Part shown: piece after piece, positions 51,856 to 63,060 of the stretch
How the letters are laid out: each line of letters opens with the position of its first letter
Position numbering within the stretch: position 1 is the stretch's first letter
NCBI GenBank assembly: GCA_036925085.1
Contig: JAUPFP010000045.1
Coordinates: 558,001-622,000 of the forward strand
DNA length: 64,000 bases
Reading direction: 5' to 3'
From: Brachycybe producta
Taxonomy: Eukaryota > Arthropoda > Diplopoda > Playtdesmida > Andrognathidae
Translations under genes and position numbers: made by a program
Notes under the pieces: model-generated
The model's database searches: none
What the model was told of the DNA's origin: nothing
Seen by the model: the letters and a program-made list of their open reading frames with translations, nothing else

Positions 51856-52435
51856 TAAAGCCGGGCGCAAATTAGAGAACCAAATGAACGAACAACTAGC
51901 AACCAAATCGTTTGACAAGCAAGTGGTTGCTGACATACATTGGTTGCTTGTTCCCTCTCTGCTCGCCATACTGAGCAGGGGCAATATCCACTCCATGCTC
52001 CAAGAGTTTACACCTCGCGGGAGTAGGGCCTAAATCTTTTTACCCGTTCTCAACCTATTATGGCCGTGGTCAGTTTTGGGCCGCGTGAACCCACTTTTGA
52101 TGACGGTTGGCCGTTTCAGGGCCCTGGTTGCCGACGCACTCTGCCGGGTCCTAACCGACCAGAGATGGTCAGCGCTTTTCGACGGCAAAATGACTTTTCT
52201 ACTGTTGCTAACTACCAATTTGGTGCAGTGGTGGTACTAGTGTGGTGTCACCAGCAACAGTTGTTGGAGATTCTTGCCTAATTTGCTTCTGGCTTGTGGA
52301 GGCTAGTTGCTTCTACCAAGAGCAACAACCATACAGCAGAAAAACCTGCCTAGCAGAGTAGGAAATTTATTGCAGGCATAATGTCACAAAGTAACAATGT
52401 TACTGCTGCAACAACTCCAATGTGAACCGGGCATT
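51856..52435. repeat. MITE-like element J
   Basis: TAAAGCCGGGCGCAAATTAG at the left and ATGTGAACCGGGCATTA at the right are rough inverted ends. GTGGTTGCTGAC/AGCAACAACC words mirror inside. Confidence 0.5.
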
Positions 52436-52439
52436 AGAA

Positions 52440-52760
52440 TACACTGGACTCCACAAAATGGTGGCACCATAGAGAATACACAAGCGTCGATCTCTGAATC
52501 GAATTGTGCGTGTGTCACCTCGATAGACGCCATCTTGTTTCTTAGCTTGTTTTCACGTGTCTGCTTGTCCTACAAATGGTGCTGCTACTCCTGCCGAAGT
52601 ATTTTGGTTGTTTTTGTCGTTGTTCGGCCTCTCTGTCACTGTAGTTATTAGGAAATGCAAATACCGACATTCTGAAACGGTTTCTACACAACGGTGTAAA
52701 CAACCAAGGCAAAAGTAGTCATTCTCAAAATCTAGAAGATTTAATTTGATCTGGTTACCA
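52440..52760. repeat. Family O, copy 2
   Basis: AGACGCCATCTTGTTTCTTA, GTTATTAGGAAATGCAAATA and AAAAGTAGTCATTC align with the 48.5-kb copy. Diverged by perhaps a quarter. Confidence 0.6.
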
Positions 52761-53009
52761 TCGCTGGCACCTTCGGTCCTCACTAGACTGGCAATTAGTG
52801 TTACGATAGAATGGTGACCATAGACTTAATATGGTGGTGACAGCAGCGCCACTTTAGTGGGAAAATGTTGTACTATGCGTGTCCTTATGAGGTTGTACAA
52901 TAGTTACCAGAAGGCACTGTTGTAGTTTCACCAGGTAATACGAGAAATCCATCGCCATTCAACAACACATTACGAGTTGCCAGTCTCGGAGAGTAATGGG
53001 TCTAAGGTT

Positions 53010-53317
53010 TAATTAAGATGGTTTATGAACTTGCTGATTTTCGAACAAAACTAAGAAAAACTTAACTATTTTAGAAACTAGAAAGGTAGCTGAATCACTT
53101 AACGGTATTTTCATGTTTATATTTTTCAAAGTAAAATTTTTATAGACAAAAAAAAATCTGCTTGAAAGTTGGGTCATTTTCACGCTTGCATAAAAAGCTT
53201 ATTTTAAAAGATATCTATAATAAAATAAGGTTCTTAGTTTCTCTTCATTTTGCTTCTGAGTTCGACAGAATAATAGTCCAGATTTCGAGTGGCGTTTACG
53301 CTTTAAAATCAACTTAA
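53010..53317. repeat. Family D element with intact left end
   Basis: TTAAGATGGTTTATGAAC at the tip, left arm TTTTAGAAACTAGAAAGGTA. The inner right arm is partly deleted; end TTTCGAGTGGCGTTTACGC. Confidence 0.8.
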
Positions 53318-53347
53318 TCAGTGTGTGGAGGTGAGGCACACACTAGA

Positions 53348-53645
53348 CAGCCAATTAGAAAACGGGATGAATAGAAGTTGACTCCGCCCTTTTTATGACG
53401 AACCCAACTTCTAATTGGTTGATTATGTAGTCTGACGTCACATGTTCCGCCCTTTTCAACGTCGAACCACATAACAAACCAATTAGAAGTTGTCATTCGT
53501 CATAAAAAGGGCGGAGCCAACTTCTGTTTATCCCGTTTTCTAATTACCTGTAGTCGGAACACAGACATGCTTCGGACATTTTGTCTGAAACATGTCTTAC
53601 TTGGTCAGAGTCAATTTCTGTTCATCCCGTTTTCTAATTGCCTGT
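53348..53645 (+). repeat. Chimeric MITE A with captured family R piece, TSD CACACTAGA
   Basis: A full A copy (to CTAATTACCTGT at 53551) is followed by about 60 bp of family R (CACAGACATGCTTCGG... ACATGTCTTACTTGG) and a second A terminus (TTTCTGTTCATCCCG...GCCTGT). CACACTAGA at 53339-53347 and 53646-53654 flanks the whole unit. Confidence 0.9.
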
Positions 53646-53654
53646 CACACTAGA

Positions 53655-54287
53655 GTTTGGTACTCTTTAATAGCTTAGCCTCCATATCCAACCTTTTGTC
53701 GTCGTTTTGAGACGAAGTCGTTCGAAATGAGGGGGGGTACAGCCCCAACCAACCTCCAACAAGTCAATAAAAACGGTCTTTATGGAATCTACAAACTAAA
53801 AGAGACAAGATTCCTACTTGTAGGCTCCTTTTTTTTCCTTCTCCTCCTCCTCCTCCTTCACCATATTCGATCGATGAGATGTATGGAGGATATATGGTAC
53901 AGGTACAGATAAGTTACACATGAAGGAGGGGGAGGAGAAATCCTTGGCCCCTTTAGATCCTTCAAACTTAGTTCAGTATATATATATGTGGGCCTATATT
54001 TGCATAATACCAGAGCCAATATCGAAAATATGCATATATTTTTTGACGAAAGATAACCAATGAACTATTCTAGTGAAGAAGAGAAAATAAAAGTCATATG
54101 GGGGCACATCATCCTTTAAAAACGTCTACCACAGTTTCAGGCAATGTGAAGAAAAATATCCACTTAGGTATTTCAATCTACTCAATTAAGTGTTTTAATC
54201 AAGGTGCGTATTAAATGGTTATAACAAACAACAAGCCAATCTAGATAATAATGACTTTATGTAAATATTAGTTTGTTGGTGTTAAGG
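53655..54287. other. No gene seen
   Basis: Contains CTCCTCCTCCTCCTCC (about 53840) and ATATATATATG (53980). No repeat family recognised. Confidence 0.5.
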
Positions 54288-54780
54288 CTGGGTACAGACG
54301 ATCCATTTCTAGCTTTTTAGTCCAATTTTCAGTAAATTTGGTCTTGTACATGGTGAATTTTGTTAGTTCATTTCAACTGTTATTCCTTTGATCCGAAATT
54401 CACGTTCATCTTTTGATTATTAAATGGAAGGATGCTGGATTGTTTATATTTTGGATTGATATGCCTTGGGAATATAAGGACATAAACATTTGTTTAAATC
54501 GTAATGTGATCGCATACGATTACAGAGAAACAATTCTGGATTGACAAGCCGAGATTGACCATCCTGATTTGAACATAAACATTTGTTTAAATCGTAAAGT
54601 GATCGCATACGATTACAGAGAAACAATTCTGGATTGACAAGTCGAGATTGATCACCCTGATTTGAACATAAACATTTGTTTAAATCGTAATGTGATCGCA
54701 TACGATTACAGAGAAACAATTCTGGATTGACAAGCCCGAGATTGACCATCCTGATTTGATCGTCTGTATCCAGCTCTAAA
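54288..54780. repeat. Family E element with three 93-bp units
   Basis: GGCTGGGTACAGACGATCC to GATCGTCTGTATCCAGCTC. From about 54478, a unit with AACATTTGTTTAAATCG, GTGATCGCATACGATTACAG and TTCTGGATTGACAAG repeats three times at 93 bp. The 101-codon minus frame is an artefact of this. Confidence 0.85.
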
Positions 54781-55182
54781 ACATTCTACTCAATGTCTAA
54801 AAATACTATATTGTATGTAATCTATATTTACTAAATTAACTACAAAATATTTGTGGTTTTTTGTGTGCACATTGACTAGTGATTCTGTAGGAAGACTGAT
54901 TTTTGACTTTGTCTTATAACAGAGAAGAAGAAATAGATGAACAATGATGAACAATTTTTGTTCATGGCTGATTAAAAAAATATTCACCATTTTTATAGCC
55001 CAATGTTTTATGGTTTAAATGAGAGAGGTTGTCATAAAACTTGAATGAATGAAAATAAATGTATGCATTTGCAACATTTATGGTGGTTTCACTTACAAAA
55101 AAGTTAGTTCTGTGTGTTTTGTGTACACATATTAGTGAAATTTGTGCAAAAGTTCTCACTGATAATAACGTAGGACCTAACA
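54781..55182. other. No gene seen
   Basis: AT-rich spacer. Confidence 0.5.
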
Positions 55183-55502
55183 CCTTGTACACACAACACA
55201 GGAGTTAAATGAATTCAAATTAAATGTGTTTAGGTGAATTATACGGAATCCAGTTAAGGACATGAATCCAAATTAAAAATTGACTTTATTATTAATATTT
55301 TAAATTGAAATACGAAATCAATATTTTTTCTCAATAGTTTAATTATTATATTTAAGTATTCACTCGATATTTTTTCAGATTATTAACTGAATAAGTTGAA
55401 TTCGACATATTGTTTGTTTGTCCTTCACAGGACTCTGTAGAACAAGTTTATTATTTAAATGCATTTAAATTATCAGGTGTGCACTAGGTATTACAGAGTC
55501 AG
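55183..55502. repeat. Family G solo element
   Basis: CACCTTGTACACACAACACA to CAGGTGTGCACTAGGTAT. It corresponds to exactly one half of the 9.04-9.66 kb palindrome, including TACGGAATCCAGTTAAGGAC and CTTCACAGGACTCTGTAG. Confidence 0.9.
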
Positions 55503-55915
55503 AAAGCGATACTCAGATAAGTATGGAGAGGAGTCATTGTTGATTATGATTATTTTTGAGATATTGATACTTTTTAATGTTTAACTGTGTGACAAAACTT
55601 GTTTTATTAGTATATTTTTATCATTAAAAAAATACACATTTGTTTTGTGTTTTATGATTCGGTTTTTATTTAGAAAAGGAGGATATCAGAGTTTTTTTAA
55701 TATTTGGTTGTTCGCTTTTTTTTTTTAGATAACTTGTGTATCAGTTTAAAAAAAAGGTATGTGTGGGAATCAGGTTATAATTTTAGTTGACAATCCGAGA
55801 GAGTCAAACGTTTGCTTAATATGGCTTAAGAATATTGCATCCTGTTTTCTACGGGATCATCAGGTTTAATTGCATCACCTGATTTTCAGGGTGATCAACA
55901 CTTGGTTCCACTAGG
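55503..55915. other. No gene seen
   Basis: AT-rich; TTACGGGATCATCAGG-like words only. No family recognised. Confidence 0.5.
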
Positions 55916-55923
55916 CATATGAT

Positions 55924-56131
55924 TAGGCTTGCCACCTGTGGAGGACAGTCCTCCATTCGGAAGAACTGTCCTCTGGTCAGGATCGTCCTCCACGAACGTA
56001 TTTAAGTTTTTATACAATTTATTGTGTGGAGGACATGTTTGTTTGCCTTTGTGGAGGACGGTCCTGTTTGGAGGACATTTCTTCCAAATGTAGGACTTGT
56101 CCTCCACAAAAGAGGAATTGTGGCAAGCCTA
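55924..56131. repeat. hAT-like MITE (family M), TSD CATATGAT
   Basis: TAGGCTTGCCACCTGTGGAG to GAATTGTGGCAAGCCTA, rich in TGGAGGAC / GTCCTCCA. A perfect 8-bp duplication CATATGAT lies at 55916-55923 and 56132-56139. 8-bp duplications and short ends are hAT hallmarks (established). Confidence 0.92.
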
Positions 56132-56139
56132 CATATGAT

Positions 56140-56542
56140 CGTTATACCTGCCTGATCCTAAGAAACTTGTGACGTCACAGGGATTGACGGAAAAAAAATA
56201 GGATTGTATGGTACAGACAAATTTTACGTTTGTCTCAAGTGTAAGAGGTCTGCAGACATGTCTGTGATACAGACGAGCAGTTCAGTTTAATGAGACACTT
56301 TGTGGGAGACCGTTTTTTTTTCTTCCCTGTGTATGGTCATAGCCTCCTTATATAGTAGAGAAGGCCGAACCAATCGACTCTAAAATGCGAGTGAAAAAAT
56401 GTTGCGCAATACTTCGAAATTGCCACCAGATGGCGTATGCAGACGTCCAATAATTTTAAATATCTCACCAATATGCTTTTAACCAAGATGACACGTTTAT
56501 TGTGTCTTGTTTCTGGATAAAAATTTATATTTTTGTGAAAAA
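56140..56542. other. No assigned gene; possible 5' region of the THAP-like frame
   Basis: Moderate GC around 56380-56450 (CCACCAGATGGCGTATGCAG). No promoter motif convincing. Confidence 0.35.
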
Positions 56543-56581
56543 ATGGTTAATTGTTGTGTTACAGGTTGTAAATCTTACAAA

Positions 56582-56586
<5 letters not shown>
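56543..56586 (+). pseudogene. THAP-domain-like N-terminal fragment
   Basis: ATG opens MVNCCVTGCKSYKG and then runs into the (TA)n microsatellite. THAP zinc fingers begin M-x-x-C-x-x-x-x-C with a following K/S-rich loop (established), and this start resembles that, for example in P-element-type transposases and host THAP proteins. The remaining C-x-x-H half is not seen. It could be a transposase relic or a real first exon broken by the repeat; a donor-like ACAG|GTTGTA lies within. Only 14 residues, so weak. Confidence 0.3.

Positions 56587-56670
<84 letters not shown>
56584..56670. repeat. (TA)n microsatellite, about 43 units
   Basis: Uninterrupted TA. The YIYIYI frames across it are artefacts. 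Confidence 0.98.
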
Positions 56671-56671
<1 letters not shown>

Positions 56672-56674
<3 letters not shown>

Positions 56675-56952
56675 AACAATTATTTAATATACACAATAAA
56701 ACGAAATTGTGAAATAATAAAAATAAAATTAATGAAATGAATTATTTAAAATTTAATGTTGTTTTTTTATAATTAAAAAAATTACAATGCAGTAAAATTT
56801 ATTTACAAAAATTCAATTAAAGTCAATACACAAATGAACTCTGAAATGTAATTACTGTACACAAACGTTTAAAAATTATTTAATTACATTAATTTTATTT
56901 TTATTATTTCACAATTTCACAATTTATTGTGTAAATTAAATAATTGTTTGAC
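56672..56952. repeat. AT-rich inverted repeat
   Basis: AAACAATTATTTAATATACA and TTGTGAAATAATAAAAATAA mirror TTATTTTTATTATTTCACAA and TTAAATAATTGTTTG; arms about 60 bp, loop about 150 bp. It abuts the (TA)n tract, as expected for a TA-targeting MITE (inference). Confidence 0.75.
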
Positions 56953-57002
56953 TTTGCAGAATTACAAACAATTGGGAAAAAAAAATCTATTTACTATAAT
57001 AA

Positions 57003-57306
57003 CTAGGGCTCGGATTTTTATGCAACTAACAAGCAAATGTTTCTCAATTTGTGGCCCGAGTACCAACTGTGAAGTTAGCAACTGCAATTAAGCTTTTTTT
57101 AAATCAAATAGGCTGGTTAGAGGCTAGATGTCTTGGTTATTATCAATTGTCAACTAGAATTCTAGCCTCTTATCAGTGTTTTTGATTTAAAAAAAAAAAA
57201 CAATTGTTGGTTGATCTAAACGGGTGTGTTAGTTCATATATAATTGGCTCTTGGGCCACAGATTGAGAAACGGTTGCTTGATATTGCATAAAAATCCGAA
57301 CCCTAA
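57003..57306. repeat. Family L MITE, copy 2
   Basis: CTAGGGCTCGGATTTTTATG to CATAAAAATCCGAACCCTAA. It has better-preserved ends than the 25.2-kb copy. Confidence 0.9.
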
Positions 57307-57557
57307 TAATAACATACAGGAATCTATCAGAAATAAATAAAAGTATTGGACGGCTTGTGGTTCCATCTTCAGTGAGTGAAGTGCAAATTGGCCATCTTTT
57401 TTCTCTCCACTTTCTCAATGGCAAATGCCTTGAATGGGTCGGCCTTATAAGGAGGCTATGGTATGGTTAGCATAAGCGTTGTTAGCAAATTTCTTATGTG
57501 TGAACCAGTCGGCTGCCCGTTTTCTATCCACATCCCATTTTCTCTTATATTAAATGT

Positions 57558-57962
57558 AGAGGTGGGACGAATAGTAAATTTTCTCGAATCCGAATCCTAA
57601 AAGGTTCTCGAATCCCTCAGCTAAGAATCCTATATTATTCATTAAGGAGATACAATTAAATGAAATAATATTAAATATGAAATTAATAACAAAAAAACAA
57701 AACAAGTGTGGACCTCAGGGTCGCCACGAGGTGATATTCGTGATCCGGGTCTGACCATCGAAATTGCAACAATCGCCGGTTTTTTTGTTAGTGAATGGTT
57801 CTATTGGACGTCAATGAAGTTAAAACTAATTTTACCAAAGTTTTTAACAGTTTTTTTTAAGGTTAGGATTCGAAATACGAAAAAAGTGCGAAGATTCGAG
57901 TTTTCGAATCTCGAATCTTTTTTAAAATTCGCGGGATTCGAGGATTCGAATGTCCCATCTCT
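57558..57962 (+). repeat. Family H element, single 3' end
   Basis: AGAGGTGGGACGAATAG to GATTCGAATGTCCCATCTCT, collinear with 6268-6698 (CAACAATCGCCGGTTTTTTT and TTCTATTGGACGTCAATG are shared). Confidence 0.88.
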
Positions 57963-59072
57963 TAATTAAAAGCAAATCTTTTCTATCAGTTGATTCTTTT
58001 GTTTTGTTCTTAACTTTGATGTCAATCTTTCAGTAGAAATTTTTTTTTCTATTATTTTCTCATTAAGATTTTTTAATTTGGTATTTTCGTCACTTTTTTT
58101 TTGAAAAACAAAAACAAAAGAATTTATTCGTCTTGTAGTTTTGTTTTTTGTCTTTGAAGAAAAAATTCGCGTTGTTGGATTGTGAACCCAAATGAAAAAG
58201 AGATTTTTGGAGGCGTTAATTGGGATAACATTAACCCCTCCCCCTGCTCCTCCTCATTATTATTATTTTTCCCTTGTTTTCTATGGGGGGGGGGGGGGTT
58301 CTTCCCTTTCTATAATATTCCTTGTTTTAGTCGAATTGCCCTCATTTGAATGAGAAATACATTTAACGTTCCTGACTCGTTCAAGTTGAGAGTATTTTTT
58401 TTAAAGATGTTTTGAATTGCAAAAATAAGTCAGTCCAAAAAAGTTGCCTCGAAATCGAAACTTCGTGTCTTCAATTCTCCTCCTTATTTTCACACATGTA
58501 AATTACTTTTGAAGTTGAAACCGCGAAGCCCAATTTTATGAAGTTTGATGTGGAGAGAAAAAGACAGAAACGTCTTGTTTGATGATTGGCCGGGAAACAC
58601 GTCATTCCATGCTGAAAAGACATGGTTGTAATTAGGATAATTATCTAGAAAAAAGAGATTAGAACATCTTTTAAATATCCTATAGCGAAAAAGGAGAGTA
58701 GGAAAAGGAGATTAGTCTAGCAATTTCATGTGGAGAGGATTTCGTTTTATTTTCTTATTGATCATCATTTTAGGATTTGGTTTTTTCTTCTCCTACGTAC
58801 GTGTTTGGTAAGTTTGGGTTAAGAGTGATGTGATTTCAAATCACAGCTTCTTTTTTCTGTTTATTTACAACTTTTAGAGGAGAAGAACTCAGAGAGAGAG
58901 AGAGTATGTATTGGAATACCAAATCGCTTATTTTGGGTTTCCATAAGTTTTCTAGAAACAACAAATTCAGTTTCTAAAGCCGTGTTTTCATAGGACTTGT
59001 TTACTAGCAGACAGTAAACTTACCGAATGGATAAACAACCTCGCTAGTAACTTAACTACATACCGGGATTAT
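57963..59072. other. No gene seen
   Basis: A G run of 14 near 58286 and (GA)n near 58892. AT-rich spacer otherwise. Confidence 0.5.
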
Positions 59073-59080
59073 GTGGTAAG

Positions 59081-59312
59081 TAGTCTTGCCACCCGCCCTC
59101 TTTTGTAGAAGACAGTCCTCCATTTTTTTTAACCAAAACAAATTGTTTTGGTTGTGTGGAGGACGGGAGGACATTTCTTCCGAATGGATTACTGTTCTCC
59201 TTGGTTTCGTCAAACTGTATTTCGAAGTACTGGCTTTCGCATGAAGTATGGTAACAATTTGTAGGCAAGGCCTTATACCTTTCTGTGGAGGGCGGTCCAA
59301 ACCATAAGCCTA
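59081..59312. repeat. hAT-like MITE (family M), TSD GTGGTAAG
   Basis: TAGTCTTGCCACCCGCCCTC to CCAAACCATAAGCCTA. GGAGGAC words as in the 55.9-kb copy. A perfect 8-bp duplication GTGGTAAG lies at 59073-59080 and 59313-59320, fitting the hAT nTnnnnAn preference. Confidence 0.9.
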
Positions 59313-59605
59313 GTGGTAAGACAAGTTAAGGAAGGACCTGGCTACTTTGCTGTCTTGTTACCGGTCACGTGGTCAACTTCCTTCTTGCAGTTACCCCGAG
59401 GAAACACAAATTTGCTCAGTTACTGTCTAGTAAAGTTTGTGTCAACATAGCGATGAAGTGGAATTTGGAGGATTCCAATGAAACTAATAAAAATTATCCC
59501 TAATAAACTACCTATTTCCCACTGGATTTTACTAACTCCGTGTTAAATACAAACTTACCAGAAAATTAAGACAGTACGCGAAGTTTTTTTTAAAGCTAGT
59601 TTAAA

Positions 59606-60010
59606 GGCGCAGTTTACAAGCCGCTGGTTGCTGCTGGCTATTAGCAGCAACAGCAAGTAGCAGCTGCTTTGGGTTCACACTTGTCCAGTCACTGCTGGTA
59701 TTAGCAGTGCAAATCATCCAATCACCGTCTTGCAAAAACACAAACTCTAACAACAACCAACCCAAGCAGTAGAGTTTCAACTACCACTAGTGCCACTACT
59801 AGCAACAAAAAATGTACACTAGATGGCAGCAGTAGGAAGAGTCACATGACCAGCTGGTAGCTGCTAAAGTTGGACATGTCCAACTTCACCAGCCGCTGTT
59901 AAAATCACTAGCCCGCTGGAGAAAGCAGCTGCTAGTAGCAGTTCAGACTATGCTGCTAGAGCGCTACAACCAGGCAGCAGCTGGGAAACCAGCCTAGTGT
60001 GACTGCGTCA
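59606..60010 (+). repeat. Family C MITE copy
   Basis: GCGCAGTTTACAAGCCGCTG (left end partly deleted) to CAGCCTAGTGTGACTGCG. The interior is as in the other copies. Confidence 0.92.
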
Positions 60011-60590
60011 TAAGGGTTTTTAAAGCTAGGCTAGTTTTAAGCCCTGTGAAAACCAGGCTTGGGCATCAATGTTTGTGCTAGCTGCTTGTTTGAATCCGCT
60101 TGCAAAAAGTGCTCGAAAATGAATTGAATGCATGCATAGTGCATACCTTGCATTTTATTTGGTGCCAAAAATGAATGGAAAACGTTTTGTATTCAAATTG
60201 ATGGAGAGAAGCTGTTGCTCTACGATTTTTGACTGTAAAAGTGCTTACTAGAACGGTAAAAAAATATCGTCTCGCAAACAAAACAAAAAAAAAACTACCA
60301 GACATCCAAACGGAAGTTTTTCTTTATTGGTAGAACTAAGTGCGTTCATTTCAGAATTTAAAATCCGTTTCGCTCCATCTCAAATGTATATATTTTATTT
60401 TTTTGAGCTGAAGCTTTTTTATCTCTTTTTTAGCGAAAGAAAAAATGGCAAATTGACGAGATGCAAGCAACTACTTTTAAAGTTTTGCAAGAATTATGAT
60501 CACATTGCAATTAATTCAAGGACACATAACAGTGAATCTTGCGTTAAATAATGTTTATTTTGGGTGCAGTTTGTTCTCAAGTAAAACTTT
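60011..60590. other. No gene seen
   Basis: Frames of 74-75 codons on either strand lack recognisable motifs; composition is F/S/T-rich. Confidence 0.45.
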
Positions 60591-60591
60591 T

Positions 60592-61334
60592 TAAGGGCGG
60601 AGACACACCAAGTGAGACATGTTTCAGGCAACAAAATGTCAGAAGCATGTCTGTTCACACTACATACAACCCACACTAAATAAGACAATTCTTAGAACTT
60701 TCAAACCCCACATAACCTCTTTGAAGCCATTCTGCGCATGTTTGGTTTCAAAGTGTCTTCATCGGATGAAGAAGTTCTCGATGCCGGGACAGACTACTAG
60801 CCCTATGACTTTAGAACTGTAGGTCACTCACTGACCTACACTAGAACTTATTGTAAGTCATTGAGTGACCCACAGTTCTTGTCTGATTAGTGATTAGCTA
60901 TCTAAAGTGTAGGTTACTGAGTGTCAGTGACTCATAGTTCATATCTGAAAGCAGTTTTAAAGTGTAGGTCACCTACTGACCTACGATTAGTCTTGTTTCC
61001 TCGAAGCCCATTATTATTATAGGAATGGTTCCTCTTGTCTGAGACATGCAAGTAGTCGGGATGACAGGTAATTAGTAAACGGGATAAACACAAGTTGGCT
61101 CCGCCCTTTTTATGACGAACGGCAATTTCTGATTGGTTTGTTGTGTAGTTCGGCGTTGAAAAGGGCGGAGCCAACTTCTGTTCGTCACACGGGATGGGTG
61201 TTCAGACACATCTGATACGTCTCAGTTTGACAAGACGTCTTGTCTCACCAAGTGGGTGTGTTACCTGCACTTGCCTCAATGCTATTTTTTTTCTGCCGGA
61301 CTCAAACCGCCTCAGACCGTGTGTCCGGCCTAAG
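60592..61334. repeat. Family R element with nested A
   Basis: TTAAGGGCGGAGACACACC to GACCGTGTGTCCGGCCTAA. GTAGGTCACTCACTGACCTAC-type palindromes repeat four times at 60820-60990. AAGTGAGACATGTTTCAGG is the part captured in the 53.3-kb chimera. Confidence 0.65.
61064..61187 (-). repeat. Truncated MITE family A inside R
   Basis: ACAGGTAATTAGTAAACGGG, then a complete left arm, a core TTCGGCGTTGAAAAGGGCGG joined directly to CAACTTCTGTTCGTC. The CRE-bearing core and most of the right arm are lost. Confidence 0.85.
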
Positions 61335-62245
61335 ACCAACAATGTTTTTTAGTACTGCATGTCTGAAACCACCCTTTAGTGTAATATTTAGCAGGTATAT
61401 TTTATTGACGTTCTTCTCTCACTCGTAAGTTGGGGGTTTTTTTTTTCTCAAGTCATTTGTTATTTTCTGCTGGTTTTTCCAATTAAAAACGACACAAGAG
61501 TGAAAAGAGACGAGAGAGAAAAACGTCGATATCAATGGCGTAACACGTAAGACACAGTATGGTGTAACACTTATGTGTGTATGCATGTTCATTACTCGGG
61601 AATGCTAAAGGTGATGCTATTTTTAGTTTTGCTCTCATTTTGAAACAGAATAGATTTCGGTAGGTAGGGTAGGGTAGGTGGTGGTGGTGGTGGGGGGGGG
61701 GTGTAGTTGAGTTCGGGTAGTAAATCTGGGCCAAAATTGAAACTGAGTTGGAACTTTTTTTATCCCGAAGAAAAATTGGAGAAAAACAACTTGTCTTTTA
61801 TGATAGATTAAATAAACTAGAAGAAGCCTCAGTTTCACATTTGCATTCCAAGCAAATAGTACTAATTAATTGGTTAGGAAATGAAGAGAAAAAAAAATCG
61901 ATTTTTATATACCTACTACGTCTTTCTAAAAAAAATAAAAGAAGCTTGTGACGTCATTGGGGTTGAATAAAAATTTTTAGTCTTGATTAAAAAGGGATGA
62001 AATGAAACATTTTCAACCAAATTATTATTCTTTTTGTTATTGTCTCTTTTTTTTATTAAGACAATTCTAAATTTTACGTCAATCTCTATGACGTCACAAG
62101 CATTTAAACCCATTTTGAAGCAGAAATTTGCAAAATATGCAAATGAAAGAAAACAATGGAATAGAGAACTTTTGTTAATTAAGCATTTCAGAAGCAACAT
62201 TAACATTGGCTTATGGACAAGGTCTATTGATTAGTCTTGTTTTTA
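61335..62245. other. No gene seen
   Basis: GGTAGGGTAGGGTAGG, GGTGGTGGTGGTGG and a G run (61664-61701). AT-rich with two CRE-like GTGACGTCA words (61950, 62090). Confidence 0.5.
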
Positions 62246-62249
62246 CTCG

Positions 62250-62480
62250 CAATTTTTAACTTCATAATTTGTTTGTTCACCGTCGTCACCTTCTGAAATA
62301 TTTGAAAATATAATTCCCACTGGACGGGGATTGAACCCATGACCAACATTACCAATGGGATGAGCACCTGAGACACTAACCACTACACACCAACAACACA
62401 AGAGTGGATTTGATCGTGTTTTTTCTACTATTTAGACACTTTAGACAAAAAACATGTTTTTTGTTTAATTTTCTTGTTCA
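62250..62480 (-). repeat. tRNA-derived SINE copy
   Basis: Minus strand: TGTAGTGGTTAGTGTCTCAG and GGTTCAATCCCCGTCCAGTG, then TATATTTTCAAATATTTCAG and GGTGACGACGG, collinear with the 44.6-kb copy. Confidence 0.75.
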
Positions 62481-62494
62481 TGATAAAAAAAAAA

Positions 62495-62665
62495 TTAAGA
62501 GTGAAACTTGAATTTTTTTTAGAAACTAGAAGGGTAGCTCAATCGGGCCAATCACTTAATAGCTATTTTCATGTCTTTATGGTTTTAGTTGAAAATGGCC
62601 CAACTTTAAAACGTTCATTTTGAAAAATATCAACATGATTTCAATTGAGATTGAGTCTCGTACTA
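62495..62665. repeat. Family D element, shortened
   Basis: Left arm TTAGAAACTAGAAGGGTAGC with an inserted GGGCCAATC, then core. The right arm is cut soon after ATATCAACATGATTTC. Confidence 0.75.
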
Positions 62666-62839
62666 GTTGAAACGAAAGTTTTATCAAGTTGCATGTCACA
62701 TCATACTATAAACAAAGAAGTTGCTTGTCGCATTGCAAGTTTTATTGCATCAAAGTTTCATCAAAAGTTGCTACTGTGATAGGAGCTTTACACTTGCTTC
62801 AAGTGGATTAAAAATCAAAAAAAGGAAAAAAATTCTTCT

Positions 62840-63060
62840 GCTGGTTTAAGAATGCAAGTGGATGGATCATTTATTTTGTGCTTGTAGCATTAGGTGGCGC
62901 CACTAGCCCTCCTCACGTGGAAATGTACTGACACTCTTCAACTCTTGACACAACCTTTTTTTCCACGTGGCAAACGTTTAATTGCTTCATCACTATTTCT
63001 ACACGTGCTTTCTCTCTTCACTTATATTATGTTCTGGGCAGATGGTGGAAGTGATTTAAA
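62840..63060. repeat. Family N repeat, copy 3
   Basis: ATCATTTATTTTGTGCTTGT, TAGGTGGCGCCACTAGCCCT and CTACACGTGCTTTCTCTCTT align to the 31.6-kb copy, with an extra ~70-bp piece containing CACGTGG twice. Confidence 0.75.

Noticed and set aside
56502..56740. YIYIYI open frames
   Set aside because: Translation of (TA)n; only the 14 residues before it were kept as a weak THAP-like hint.
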